A program made the translations under genes and the position numbers. 64,000 nt of DNA. It comes from Methylotenera_A aquatica. GTDB lineage: Bacteria > Pseudomonadota > Gammaproteobacteria > Burkholderiales > Methylophilaceae. Of this stretch, positions 8,788 to 17,598 are shown piece after piece (position 1 is the stretch's first letter; every line of letters begins with the position of its first letter). A model generated the notes under the pieces. It was not told where the DNA came from, ran no database searches, and saw nothing but the letters and a program-made list of their open reading frames with translations. The DNA is taken from assembly GCA_965601485.1 (NCBI GenBank), contig OZ271846.1, forward strand, positions 1,674,001-1,738,000, written 5' to 3'.

Positions 8788-10458
8788 TCAAGAAAACAAA
8801 ACCCATGCTTTTTGTAATGTGCTCCAAATACCATAGCTAATCGGTATCAAAACTAGGGCCCATGACATCATAACTAACAATCTATGCTGTTGCTGTTGAT
8901 TATCAAAGGAGCTTTTTGCGGCGCCGTTTTGCAACGATTTTTCATGCACTACTTTTCGTTCTGTTTCTAATTCGGCATCGGACATGAAATAATGATCGGC
9001 TACTGGCCTTATCATTAAATTGGCAATAAATCCAACCAGCAGCATGCAAGCCAATACCATAAAAATAGGAGCGTAAATTTGGTCAAAAGGCACCCCTTCT
9101 TCTAAGCGCGTATCGTGCATATAATTCACCACCACCGGCCCTAAAATCCCTGCTGTAGACCAAGCCGTCAGTAAGCGCCCATGAATTGCACCCACAAATT
9201 GCGTACCAAACATATCGGCTAAATAGGCTGGAATTGTTGCAAAACCACCGCCATACATAGATGCAATCACGCAAAAACTAGCTACAAATAAAGCCAACGA
9301 TTTTAAGCCTACTAAATAGGTTGCAGTGCAATATAAAATTGCGCCCAGCGAAAAAAAGATAAAATAAGTGCGCTTGCGGCCCAACTTATCAGATGAACTA
9401 GCCCAGCCAATACGACCAAAAATATTAAACAATGAAATCAAGCCAACAAAGCCTGCGCCCTCGGCGGCAGCGGCGGCATTCATAACCTCATCTTTTTTAA
9501 TTTCAGCAAAGTCAATACTGGCATCACCAATCAAAGCACCGCCAAAGGTTTCTTGCAACATTGGTGCGGCAGCACCAATAATGCCTATACCGGCAGACAC
9601 ATTCAAGCACAGCACAAGCCATAGCAACCAAAATTGTGGCGTTTTATGCGCCTTGTTTAAATGCACATGGCGGCTGGCAATCATGGTGTTTTTTTGCGTG
9701 GCAGGTGGAGTCCAGTTGGCCGGTTTCCAGCCAATGGGTGGCACGCGATAACCCAAGCTTCCGCACAACATAAATACGGTATAAATCGCTGCCAACACCA
9801 CAAACGTTTGCCAAACACCTGAATTCCCACCATTGGCAAAATAGGTCATTAATTTGGTAGCCAATGGTGAGCCAATCATTGCACCACCGCCAAAACCCAT
9901 AATAGCCATGCCAGTTGCCATGCCGCGCCTATCAGGAAACCATTTAATTAATGTAGAAACGGGTGAAATATAGCCCAGACCTAAGCCTATGCCGCCAATC
10001 ACGCCACTACCCAGCCACATTAACCATAATTGATGCGCATATACACCATATGCTGATATCAGCAAGCCGCCGCACCAACAAAAGGTAGATAACAGCCCCA
10101 CTTTGCGCGGCCCTGCACGCTCTAGCCAGCCACCCCATAATGCGGCAGAACAGCCTAGCAAGACAAAAAATAGTGTATACATCCAGCCCAAATCAAATTG
10201 GGTCCAATTGCAATCGGTGGCAAATAAGGCTTTTGCGGTGCCTGCTAATTTTTCACTAAAGTTGGCAGCGCCTGCGGCGCAAGTGGCTAAGGGTTTGCCA
10301 TCACCACCCATCAAGGCATTGCCCAGCGGGTTCCAAAACACGCTAAAACCGTATGCCATACCAATCGATAAGTGCAAAGCTAATGCAGCTGGTGGCACTA
10401 ACCATCGATTAAAATTTGCGTTTGCGGTAATGTGTTCTTTTGATAAAAAATCTGCCAT
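8788..10458 (-). CDS. MFS transporter, oxalate/formate antiporter (OFA) family
   Basis: About 556 residues with roughly 12 membrane segments. The start is taken as ATG 10456-10458 (MADFLSKEHITANANFN), which has GGGG five bases upstream; an in-frame ATG at 10503 would add 15 residues. The N-terminal half contains LHLSIGMAYGFSVFWNPLG and the MFS loop WLERAGPRKVG. The second half has GRIGWASSSDKLGRKRTYF, the MFS motif A repeat. Two longer loops (about 60-85 and 250-280) fit OFA-family carriers, which exchange small carboxylates across the inner membrane. The substrate cannot be fixed from sequence; a C1 or organic acid is plausible for a methylotroph. It stands alone, divergent from phoB. Confidence 0.85.
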   Translation of the reverse strand: MADFLSKEHITANANFNRWLVPPAALALHLSIGMAYGFSVFWNPLGNALMGGDGKPLATCAAGAANFSEKLAGTAKALFATDCNWTQFDLGWMYTLFFVLLGCSAALWGGWLERAGPRKVGLLSTFCWCGGLLISAYGVYAHQLWLMWLGSGVIGGIGLGLGYISPVSTLIKWFPDRRGMATGMAIMGFGGGAMIGSPLATKLMTYFANGGNSGVWQTFVVLAAIYTVFMLCGSLGYRVPPIGWKPANWTPPATQKNTMIASRHVHLNKAHKTPQFWLLWLVLCLNVSAGIGIIGAAAPMLQETFGGALIGDASIDFAEIKKDEVMNAAAAAEGAGFVGLISLFNIFGRIGWASSSDKLGRKRTYFIFFSLGAILYCTATYLVGLKSLALFVASFCVIASMYGGGFATIPAYLADMFGTQFVGAIHGRLLTAWSTAGILGPVVVNYMHDTRLEEGVPFDQIYAPIFMVLACMLLVGFIANLMIRPVADHYFMSDAELETERKVVHEKSLQNGAAKSSFDNQQQQHRLLVMMSWALVLIPISYGIWSTLQKAWVLFS

Positions 10459-10615
10459 GCTGACCCCAAAAAAGATACGTAAAAAATGACAGGCTTTTCG
10501 CAAGCATTATTTAACTGGCTGGACTGTCATCTTGCTAGAAAATTGTAAAAATGGCAATTATTGTTGTGCCTAATTAGCAATATGTAGGGTCACTGCTGTC
10601 AAAAAAAATTAAAAT

Positions 10616-10644
10616 TTGTCATTAATATGTCATATAAAAGTCAC
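10616..10644 (+). promoter_or_regulatory. Pho box upstream of phoB
   Basis: Three 7-bp direct repeats TTGTCAT, ATGTCAT and AAGTCAC are separated by the 4-bp AT spacers TAAT and ATAA, giving an exact 11-bp period. This matches the known PhoB-binding pattern (CTGTCAT-N4-CTGTCAT). It lies 62 bp upstream of the phoB start, so PhoB probably activates its own operon when phosphate is scarce. Confidence 0.8.
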
Positions 10645-10705
10645 ATGATAACATCGTACTAAATTTATACATCATTAATAAATACAGCGTGATTGGAACT
10701 AACGA

Positions 10706-11398
10706 ATGCCAGCAAATATTTTAGTGATAGAAGACGAACCAGCGATTCAAGAATTACTGGCGCTGAACATTACCCAAGCCGGGCATAATGCACTGCGCGC
10801 ACTATCCGTTGAGCACGCACAAGAACTACTTCGCGAAACCATGCCTGATTTAATTTTATTAGATTGGATGTTGCCAGGAATGAGCGGTATTGAATATGCG
10901 CGTCGCTTAAAATCCGATAATTTAACCAAATCTATCCCCATTATTATGCTAACGGCGCGTGGTGATGAGTACGATAAAGTTCGTGGCTTAGAAGTAGGTG
11001 CCGATGATTACGTAACAAAGCCATTTAGCCCACGCGAGCTGAATGCCCGTATTAAAGCAGTATTGCGCCGTCGCGCGCCGCAAATGACAGATGACCCGAT
11101 TGAGATTCAAGGCTTATTGCTAGACCCAACCACTCACCGCGTAACAGGGAACTCTGCCAATATTGATTTAGGCCCTACCGAATTTAGATTACTGCATTAT
11201 TTTATGAGCAATTCCGAGCGTGTGCATACGCGCAGCCAATTACTGGACAAAGTTTGGGGCGACCGCGTATTTGTTGAAGACCGCACGGTGGATGTGCACA
11301 TTCGTAGGTTGCGTAACGCCTTGGCGGTTTCTGGCCACCAAGATTTAATTCAAACGGTTCGTGGCTCAGGCTACCGCTTATCGGCGCAAATAGATTAA
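10706..11398 (+). CDS. phoB: Phosphate regulon response regulator PhoB
   Basis: 230 residues. The receiver domain (1-120) has the acidic pair in VIEDEP, the phosphorylation site in LILLDWMLPG (D53), the TAR threonine motif and the lysine in DDYVTKPFSPREL. The C-terminal winged-helix DNA-binding domain ends DRTVDVHIRRLRNAL and VRGSGYRLS, typical of OmpR/PhoB regulators. A Pho box lies directly upstream and the histidine kinase gene follows about 130 bp downstream, which supports PhoB over other OmpR-type regulators. Confidence 0.95.
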   Translation: MPANILVIEDEPAIQELLALNITQAGHNALRALSVEHAQELLRETMPDLILLDWMLPGMSGIEYARRLKSDNLTKSIPIIMLTARGDEYDKVRGLEVGADDYVTKPFSPRELNARIKAVLRRRAPQMTDDPIEIQGLLLDPTTHRVTGNSANIDLGPTEFRLLHYFMSNSERVHTRSQLLDKVWGDRVFVEDRTVDVHIRRLRNALAVSGHQDLIQTVRGSGYRLSAQID

Positions 11399-11526
11399 GC
11401 CACAAAATTAATCCATTTACCACACAACTAAAGTTGCCAAAATTGTTTCATTATTTTGCGACTTTGTCCGTAAAAGCCTTAAAAAAGCTCGCTATAATAG
11501 CGACAGTTAATTGATAGTGAGTAACT

Positions 11527-12915
11527 GTGCAAGATATTCGCTGGAATGCATTTTGGTTAATTTCATCTCTAAGTTTGCTCAGCTTGGTGTTATGGGCATC
11601 TGCTGATGCAGTTAGCGCGCTAATTGTTTTAAGTAGTGGTTTATTTTTATACCTTATTGGCCATTTATATTGGCTGCATAAGTTGCACGCGTGGTTAAAA
11701 AAACCAGTGCTTTATCATATGCCAAATGGTTATGGGGTATGGGAAGACGTTTTCGCCTCACTTTACCAATCACATCGTAAAAATTCACGCAGCCAAACCC
11801 AATTAAGCTCTACCTTAGAGCGCTTTAAACACGCCGCAAGCGCCTTGCCAGATGGTGTAGTGGTGCTTAATAGTGGCAATGAAATTGAATGGTGTAACCC
11901 CCCCGCCGAAAACCAACTAGGCTTAAATTTAAATCAAGACCAAAATCAGCCTATCAGTTACTTGGTGCGTCATAGCGATTTCATGGCGTATTTACAAGCG
12001 CAAGAAGCGGGTGAGCCAGCTATAAAAGGTCAAACCAGTCAGGAGCCAGTTAAATTAGATCCGATTAAATTAGACCCTATTAAATTAAAGTCATGGCGCA
12101 ACCCAGAAATCACGCTTGAAATCCAACTGATCCCGTTTGGCGCTAAACAAAAATTACTGATTTGCCGTGATGTGACTGTATTAGAAAAAACCGAAACGGT
12201 ACGCCGAGATTTTATAGCCAACGTATCGCATGAATTACGCACACCATTAACGGTGGTAGGCGGCTTTTTAGAAACGCTGTCCGATATGGACGGCATTGTT
12301 CCTACAAGCTCTAAAACCTATTTCGACATGATGTTAGACCAAACCGGCCGTATGCGTCGCATTATTGAGGATTTACTAACGTTATCGACAATTGAAAGCA
12401 ACGCACAAAGCCCAAACGATAATGAAATTGATATGCCAAAACTACTGAATCAAATTCAGAACGATGCCAAAAATTTGAGCAAAAGCTTACATAAAACCTC
12501 ACATGCTATTTATTTGGAAATGGATAAAAATCTTAATATTAAGGGCGCGCAAGAAGAGTTATATAGTGCACTTAGCAACCTAACTAGTAATGCGGTACGT
12601 TACACGCCAGAAGGCGGCGATATATTTATTGCTTGGCATTTGCGCGATAATCAAGCGGTATTTAGTGTGCGTGATACGGGTATTGGCATTGAGCAACAAC
12701 ATATTCATAGGCTGACAGAGCGCTTTTATCGAGTGGACCGCAGCCGTAGCCGCGAAACAGGCGGTACCGGTTTGGGCCTGGCGATTGTAAAACATATTTT
12801 AAGCCGTCATCAAGCTAAACTAGAAATCGAAAGTGAATGGGGAGTGGGCAGCACCTTTAGCATTGACTTCCCCATGGCACGTGTTGTGCAGAAACCAGTT
12901 GAAATGGCTTTGTGA
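11527..12915 (+). CDS. phoR: Phosphate regulon sensor histidine kinase PhoR
   Basis: 462 residues, GTG start. Two N-terminal membrane helices (about 8-55) are followed by a PAS region (about 95-220). The HisKA domain contains the phospho-accepting histidine in FIANVSHELRTPL. The ATPase domain has N, G1 and G2 boxes (NLTSNAVRYTPEGG, VRDTGIGI, GGTGLGLAIVKHI). PhoR autophosphorylates and controls PhoB. In the PAS region a 15-bp element is repeated (12052-12090), giving the peptide KLDPIKLDPIKLK, a local insertion not needed for the fold. The stop overlaps the start of the downstream lipoprotein gene by 4 bp. Confidence 0.95.
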   Translation: MQDIRWNAFWLISSLSLLSLVLWASADAVSALIVLSSGLFLYLIGHLYWLHKLHAWLKKPVLYHMPNGYGVWEDVFASLYQSHRKNSRSQTQLSSTLERFKHAASALPDGVVVLNSGNEIEWCNPPAENQLGLNLNQDQNQPISYLVRHSDFMAYLQAQEAGEPAIKGQTSQEPVKLDPIKLDPIKLKSWRNPEITLEIQLIPFGAKQKLLICRDVTVLEKTETVRRDFIANVSHELRTPLTVVGGFLETLSDMDGIVPTSSKTYFDMMLDQTGRMRRIIEDLLTLSTIESNAQSPNDNEIDMPKLLNQIQNDAKNLSKSLHKTSHAIYLEMDKNLNIKGAQEELYSALSNLTSNAVRYTPEGGDIFIAWHLRDNQAVFSVRDTGIGIEQQHIHRLTERFYRVDRSRSRETGGTGLGLAIVKHILSRHQAKLEIESEWGVGSTFSIDFPMARVVQKPVEMAL

Positions 12916-13628
12916 AATTCGTTTATTGGATCATATTATGTGGATTTCTAAGCGCATGCGCGGCTAACTTATCTACCACCGCCAAACAAATTCCACAACT
13001 TAGCGATAGAAGCTCTGCCAACCAATTAATTAAAAATGATTTTGACCGCATGGCCGATGTGGAATTAGCTGAAAACACGCAAAGCTTGCGTGTGTTAATG
13101 ACCAAGCTTTACAAACGTAACCCGCAACAGCTTGTCAAAAGCACAGCTGAACCTGCTGATAAAATGGTGGATTGGGTGTTTGATGGCGAATTGCAGCACC
13201 ATTACAAATTTAAAGAAATTGATCATAAACAAGGGATTGATGCAATTTTTTTGGCGTTTGATGTCAATTATCAAGGCGACCGTGTATTGCCTTTTATTGT
13301 GGGCTTGCACACCATGTTGTTAAAAGCGCATGGCAACAAAAAAGATTTTTACCTCACCGACAGCATAGACCCGCAGAACATTTACAACGTAGCGCGCAAT
13401 ATTGAAATTGCCGCATGGAAACTCTCAACCAGTCGCGACGCCAACGGCAACTTATTTCTGTTAACAAACGAATTAAGCATCACAGACCGCAACTTAAGTT
13501 TTGAGCGCGAATTTGGCAAAATGATTGGCCGCACCGATTTATACGCCATTAGTCTAGCCGAAAAATCGCAACGTCTTATTTCACGCATTATGCAAAGCAT
13601 TGCAACGGCTGCTTTTTTACCATTTTAA
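12912..13628 (+). CDS. Conserved lipoprotein of unknown function
   Basis: 238 residues with a GTG start overlapping the phoR stop (GTGA), so it is translationally coupled to phoR. The N-terminus is a lipoprotein signal (MKFVYWIILCGFLSAC) with lipobox LSAC and acylation at Cys16. The mature part is helical, without a domain I can name. Segments such as IFLAFDVNYQGDRVLPFIVGL and NIEIAAWKLSTSRDANG look like a family of uncharacterised betaproteobacterial lipoproteins. The coupling to phoR suggests co-expression, not necessarily a phosphate role. An AT-rich inverted repeat (AAAATGAA/TTCATTTT, 13631-13663) follows and may act as a weak terminator. Confidence 0.75.
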   Translation: MKFVYWIILCGFLSACAANLSTTAKQIPQLSDRSSANQLIKNDFDRMADVELAENTQSLRVLMTKLYKRNPQQLVKSTAEPADKMVDWVFDGELQHHYKFKEIDHKQGIDAIFLAFDVNYQGDRVLPFIVGLHTMLLKAHGNKKDFYLTDSIDPQNIYNVARNIEIAAWKLSTSRDANGNLFLLTNELSITDRNLSFEREFGKMIGRTDLYAISLAEKSQRLISRIMQSIATAAFLPF

Positions 13629-13746
13629 TTAAAATGAAGTAAATTAGCTAATCAGTTCATTTTCAGCCTTAATTAATTAAGGAAATAAATAGCATCGCAA
13701 TTGTTGATTTATTATCATCACAGACACATGAGTTATCCTATCAATA

Positions 13747-14916
13747 ATGCCATTTATGATCTTAAAACCAATGCACAATCTTGACACTCTTCAACTTTTA
13801 AACGGGCTAACGCCTGAGGCTTTTTTGGCTGAATATTGGCAAAAAAAACCTTTGTTGATTAAAAATGCTATCCCTAACTTTATTGGCCTATTAAGCCCAG
13901 AAGAATTGGCTGGCTTGGCTTGCGAGGAGGATGTACAAGCTAGAATCGTGCAGAAAAAGTCGGATAAATGGTTGGTCAAAAATGGTCCGTTTGATGATGC
14001 CGATTTTACAAAGCTACCCGATAGAGATTGGACTTTACTAGTGCAAAGCGTGAACCACTATTTGCCAGAGGCGGCTGAATTATTAAATCAATTTGATTTT
14101 ATACCCAAATCGCGCTTGGATGATTTGATGGTGAGCTATGCGCCCGATGGAGGCGGTTTGGGCGCGCATGTCGATAGCTATGATGTGTTTTTATTGCAAG
14201 GTAGCGGCTACCGAAACTGGAAAATTAGTAGTCAAACTGATTTAAGTTTGATTGAAGACGCACCTTTAAAAATTCTTAAAAACTTTGTATCAGAACAAGA
14301 GTGGATTTTAGAGGCGGGCGATATGCTTTACTTGCCGCCACAGATTTCTCATTGGGGTGTGGCAGTGGGCGATAACTGCATGACCTACTCAATTGGTTTT
14401 AGGGCACCTAAAACACAAGAGTTAATACATGAATTTTTAAGCTATTTGCAAGAGAACCTAAATGAAACTGAAAATGGCTTATATAGCGACCCAGATTTGC
14501 AATTATCTAATCAGCCCGCCGCTATTAGTGATGCCATGGTAAATAAGGTTAGCGTCATGCTGCAAAAAATTACTTGGGATAACAATACTATAGCGGATTT
14601 TTTAGGGAAATATTTAACAGAACCCAAGCCAGACGTATTTTTTGGGCCTGCCAAAAAACTCAGCATGTCTAAATTTATCAGCCAATTGCAGCAAAAGACC
14701 ATCGTGCTAGATTTAAAATCGAAGATGCTATTTACCGATAATGCGTTTTATCTAAACGGTGAAAAACTCACATTATCAGATAATTTGAATGCTTGTATGC
14801 AAGATTTGGCTAATCAGCGTTACTTAAATATCAGTCATCAGACAAACGATATCCAAGTTCAATTCGCCAGTGTTTTGTATGAAAGTTACTTAGCGGGTTT
14901 TATTAGCTTTGAGTAA
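13747..14916 (+). CDS. roxA: Cupin/JmjC-like 2-oxoglutarate oxygenase, probable ribosomal protein hydroxylase RoxA
   Basis: 389 residues, or 380 if ATG 13774 (MHNLDTLQLL) is the start. It resembles the YcfD/RoxA family, which hydroxylates an arginine of ribosomal protein L16 using Fe(II), oxygen and 2-oxoglutarate. Motifs seen: FLAEYWQKKPLLIKNA near the N-terminus, the iron-binding HxD in GGGLGAHVDSYDVFLLQ, the distal histidine in PPQISHWGVAVGDN, and SIGFRAP. The C-terminal third is a winged-helix-like dimer or tail region. It is followed after 5 bp by a small conserved gene, probably in one transcript. The precise substrate is inferred from family knowledge only. Confidence 0.85.
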   Translation: MPFMILKPMHNLDTLQLLNGLTPEAFLAEYWQKKPLLIKNAIPNFIGLLSPEELAGLACEEDVQARIVQKKSDKWLVKNGPFDDADFTKLPDRDWTLLVQSVNHYLPEAAELLNQFDFIPKSRLDDLMVSYAPDGGGLGAHVDSYDVFLLQGSGYRNWKISSQTDLSLIEDAPLKILKNFVSEQEWILEAGDMLYLPPQISHWGVAVGDNCMTYSIGFRAPKTQELIHEFLSYLQENLNETENGLYSDPDLQLSNQPAAISDAMVNKVSVMLQKITWDNNTIADFLGKYLTEPKPDVFFGPAKKLSMSKFISQLQQKTIVLDLKSKMLFTDNAFYLNGEKLTLSDNLNACMQDLANQRYLNISHQTNDIQVQFASVLYESYLAGFISFE

Positions 14917-14921
14917 ATATA

Positions 14922-15416
14922 ATGGATAAAGCAGAACTGATTCCAGATACTGTAATAGTAGGCGAGCGCGATTATGCGCTGGCGTTGGATATGGTGATTG
15001 CTCAAGCCCGTAGTTATTTGTGCATTTTTGACCAAGATTTTGAAAAAGGCGACTACACCAGCATTAAACGTTACGATTTATTACAAGCTTTTTTACAAAA
15101 AGGTGAGCAGGTAAAACTAACGATTGTTTTACAAAATAGCCATTTTTTTTGCGCCAACTGTCCGCGATTGGTCGATTTGCTAAGGGTTTACGGCCATAAA
15201 ATGAGTGTTTATGAAACCAACGATTTTGCAAAAATAGCCAAAGATTGTTTTGTGATTGCCGATAAAACGCATTACTGCCGCCGCTTTCATATTGATCAAG
15301 CGCGTTTTAAATATGCGCTTATGGATATTGAAACCAGCGCTGGCTTGTTATTGCGTTTTGATGAGCTATTGGCAGAAACTACTAAAGCGATTTCAGTCAC
15401 TAAACCAGGCCTTTAA
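14922..15416 (+). CDS. Conserved hypothetical protein (DUF7931-like)
   Basis: 164 residues, no signal peptide or membrane helix. The sequence (DYALALDMVIAQARSYLCIFDQDFEKGDY, then LLQAFLQKGEQVKLTIVLQ and a C-terminal YALMDIETSAGLLLRFDELL) has the layout of a phospholipase-D-like fold without the HKD catalytic motif. It resembles an uncharacterised betaproteobacterial family. It starts 5 bp after the RoxA-like gene and is probably cotranscribed with it. No function can be assigned. Confidence 0.75.
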   Translation: MDKAELIPDTVIVGERDYALALDMVIAQARSYLCIFDQDFEKGDYTSIKRYDLLQAFLQKGEQVKLTIVLQNSHFFCANCPRLVDLLRVYGHKMSVYETNDFAKIAKDCFVIADKTHYCRRFHIDQARFKYALMDIETSAGLLLRFDELLAETTKAISVTKPGL

Positions 15417-15462
15417 TCCAAGATGAATCAATTAATATTTTTTAACGCTAAACCTTACGCTA

Positions 15463-16218
15463 ATGAGCACGCCTATTTGGGCTGAAACCAAATTTAGAAT
15501 CATTACCTTGCAACACCGCTTTGCTAGCGACTTATTACGGACGATTTCACCTATGGTTGGCTTGGGTGGAACAGCTATGGATATTGATAATCAACTAATT
15601 TTGCGCGCGCAACCAGAACGCATGCGTGAAATTGAAGCCATCATAGATAAGTTAGACGCCACCAGTGTGAATCGCAGAATTACGGTTAGCAATAGCCTAA
15701 CATCAACCACGGAAACCAGTCATAAATTTCGTTCTGGTAATGCCAATATATCCAACTCTGGGCGCTCGCAAAATAATGGCGGGGGCACAATATTTGAGAG
15801 CAACACTAGGAGCAATAGCCAAACGTGCAAGCAGTTAATTATTGTAATTAGATAGTGAACGGGGGTTTTTAGTATTGTACAGTTAATACTGTTTACACAA
15901 GAGTATGTTTGTATCAGACGCTGTTATGTTCAAATTAAACGTATAAGCGATTGGCAGGAAGTCATCACTAGCTTTGCCGTGCAACCACGCGCCATTGGTA
16001 ATCAAGTAATAGTAGAAATCACGCCGCGTATTTCAAGCATCAATCAGCAAGAATTTATTGACTTTAAGGAACTCAGCACTATGCTTACGCTAAATTTAGG
16101 CAAGTGGTTAGATATTGGCGTAAAGATTCAAAATAAGGATGCAATTAGCAGCAAAATACAGAGTTTACAATCCGTATCAAATACGCTAAAAAGACGTCTA
16201 TTAATCAAAGTGGACTAA
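15463..16218 (+). pseudogene. Remnant of a secretin N-domain protein
   Basis: The first part (15463-15855) encodes a secretin short N-terminal-type domain: FRIITLQHRFASDLLRTISPMVG, then LILRAQPERMREIEAIIDKLDA, a pattern of secretin N0/N1-like folds. A Ser/Asn/Gly-rich linker follows. The matching downstream part lies in another frame (about 15925-16218) with FAVQPRAIGNQVIVEITPRIS and FKELSTMLTLNLGKWLDIG. Between them, in-frame stops and at least two frame changes break the gene near 15836-15950. The original signal-peptide region upstream (about 15423) is also out of frame. An intact relative would be a single exported protein of about 260 residues; this copy looks dead. Confidence 0.75.
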
Positions 16219-16419
16219 GCATTTATGATCTTTAATGAGGTTTGAGCGATAAATTGTTGCAAATCAATGGCTTTTTGCTAAAAAAGTTTCTTAAAATCAA
16301 AAAATATACTGAAATTTTCTATAATTGCTGGTAACATTCGATTCATTCGGTTGGGCTAAAAGTGGTCCACCGTACTTGTTTATAACTTTTAGTCTACTCT
16401 CTGTTTAAGGAATATAAAA

Positions 16420-16647
16420 ATGACACGTTCTGCCCTATTAGCTGCATTATTAGCACTTGCGTTAACTGCTTGTGGCGAAAAACCTGCTGAAGAAGCTCCA
16501 GCTGCTGAAGCTGCGCCAATGGAAGCTCCTGCTGAAGCTGCTCCTGCTGAAGCTGCTCCTGCTGCTGAAGCTGCTCCTGCTGCTGAAGCTGCTCCTGCTG
16601 CTGAAGCTGCTCCTGCTGCTGAAGCCGCTCCTGCTGCTGCAAAATAA
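16420..16647 (+). CDS. Small Ala/Pro/Glu-repeat lipoprotein
   Basis: 75 residues. The signal peptide MTRSALLAALLALALTACG carries a lipobox LTAC, so the mature chain probably begins at Cys18 and is anchored in a membrane. The rest is almost entirely the pentapeptide AEAAP/AAEAAP, encoded by a 15-bp tandem repeat (GCTGAAGCTGCTCCT-like) from about 16490 to 16640. Such repeats are prone to length change by slippage. It has its own ribosome-binding site (AAGGAAT at about 16407-16413) and a strong terminator right after it, so it is a monocistronic, probably well-expressed envelope protein. Its function is unknown. Confidence 0.8.
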   Translation: MTRSALLAALLALALTACGEKPAEEAPAAEAAPMEAPAEAAPAEAAPAAEAAPAAEAAPAAEAAPAAEAAPAAAK

Positions 16648-16677
16648 TTAAGTAAGTTTAGTTACTTAATTAATAGA

Positions 16678-16704
16678 AAAAGCCGACCTAGTGTCGGCTT
16701 TTTT
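16678..16704 (+). terminator. Rho-independent terminator
   Basis: Stem AAGCCGAC / GTCGGCTT with loop CTAGT and flanking A- and T-runs ends the small lipoprotein gene. Being symmetrical, it may also serve the convergent gene on the minus strand. Confidence 0.9.
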
Positions 16705-16781
16705 GTTGCTTAGATTTAGTCTTTAATTACAAGCTATTACTCGCCCAGAACGCTCAAGCCAGACAGTCTAAGCTAGACTAT

Positions 16782-17555
16782 TTAACTTAGACTGCGCCAA
16801 TCAAAACCATCATTTTGCTGCGCAATGCCAATCCAATCTGACGCACAATTTAACGCCGTACTGAGCGAAATTTTTGCTAAATCTGGCGTATTATTTTTTT
16901 CACTTAAATGTGCGGCGATAATATGTTTGAGTTTTGAGTTATCTAAACTCGCCAGCAATCGTGCTGCGCTAGCGTTATCTAAATGCCCAATGCGACTACC
17001 TACACGTTTTTTAAGCGCCCAAGCGTAAGGGCCATTTTCTAGCATATTTAAATCGTGATTACATTCCAGCAGCAGCGCATCACACTGCGTTAATACCTGC
17101 TCGATATATGGCGTTGAAGAACCCGTATCGGTTAAAACACCTAATTTATTTTTGCCATCAAAAAAGCAAAACTGTGTTGGCTCACGTGCATCATGCGGGA
17201 CTGGATATGGGGTAATTTGTAAATCTTGAATTTCAAAACTGGTATGGCTATCAATAATATTGAGCTGAATTTGTGCGTTTTCTGGCACATAGCGCTCGCA
17301 CATTTTAAAAGTGCCATGCGATAGCCAAACGGGGATATTGTATTTTACCGCCAGTTTAAAGGCACCTTTGGCATGGTCGTCATGCTCATGCGTAATCAAA
17401 ATGCCGCTAATTTTTTCTGGCATTAAATCCAGTTTTTGCAGGCGCATGACAACTTCTTTCAGGCCAAACCCGCAATCGAGCAATAACCTTGTCGATTGTT
17501 GCTCGATTACTGTGCAATTTCCTGCGCTACCACTACCTATTGAAGCAAATCTCAT
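16782..17555 (-). CDS. Metallo-beta-lactamase-fold hydrolase (YycJ/WalJ-like)
   Basis: 257 residues, cytoplasmic. Metal-binding HxHxDH is present as ITHEHDDHAKGA, with the further ligand in LTDTGSS and a distal histidine in AAHLSEKNN. The N-terminus MRFASIGSGSAGNCTVI is characteristic of the YycJ-type branch, whose members are putative phosphodiesterases or exonucleases. It sits about 40 bp downstream of bamC on the same strand, an order (dapA-bamC-MBL) common in betaproteobacteria. The physiological substrate is not established. Confidence 0.88.
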   Translation of the reverse strand: MRFASIGSGSAGNCTVIEQQSTRLLLDCGFGLKEVVMRLQKLDLMPEKISGILITHEHDDHAKGAFKLAVKYNIPVWLSHGTFKMCERYVPENAQIQLNIIDSHTSFEIQDLQITPYPVPHDAREPTQFCFFDGKNKLGVLTDTGSSTPYIEQVLTQCDALLLECNHDLNMLENGPYAWALKKRVGSRIGHLDNASAARLLASLDNSKLKHIIAAHLSEKNNTPDLAKISLSTALNCASDWIGIAQQNDGFDWRSLS

Positions 17556-17598
17556 TGCGCATCAAACCTAGCCACCTTTACAAAAGATGATTTTGGTT

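Noticed and set aside
16490..16640. Repeat array as CRISPR
   Set aside because: Units are 15 bp without spacers and lie inside a coding frame.
16394..16642. Glutamine-rich open frame on the minus strand
   Set aside because: It is the antisense reading of the AEAAP repeat; the plus-strand frame has a signal peptide, ribosome-binding site and terminator.
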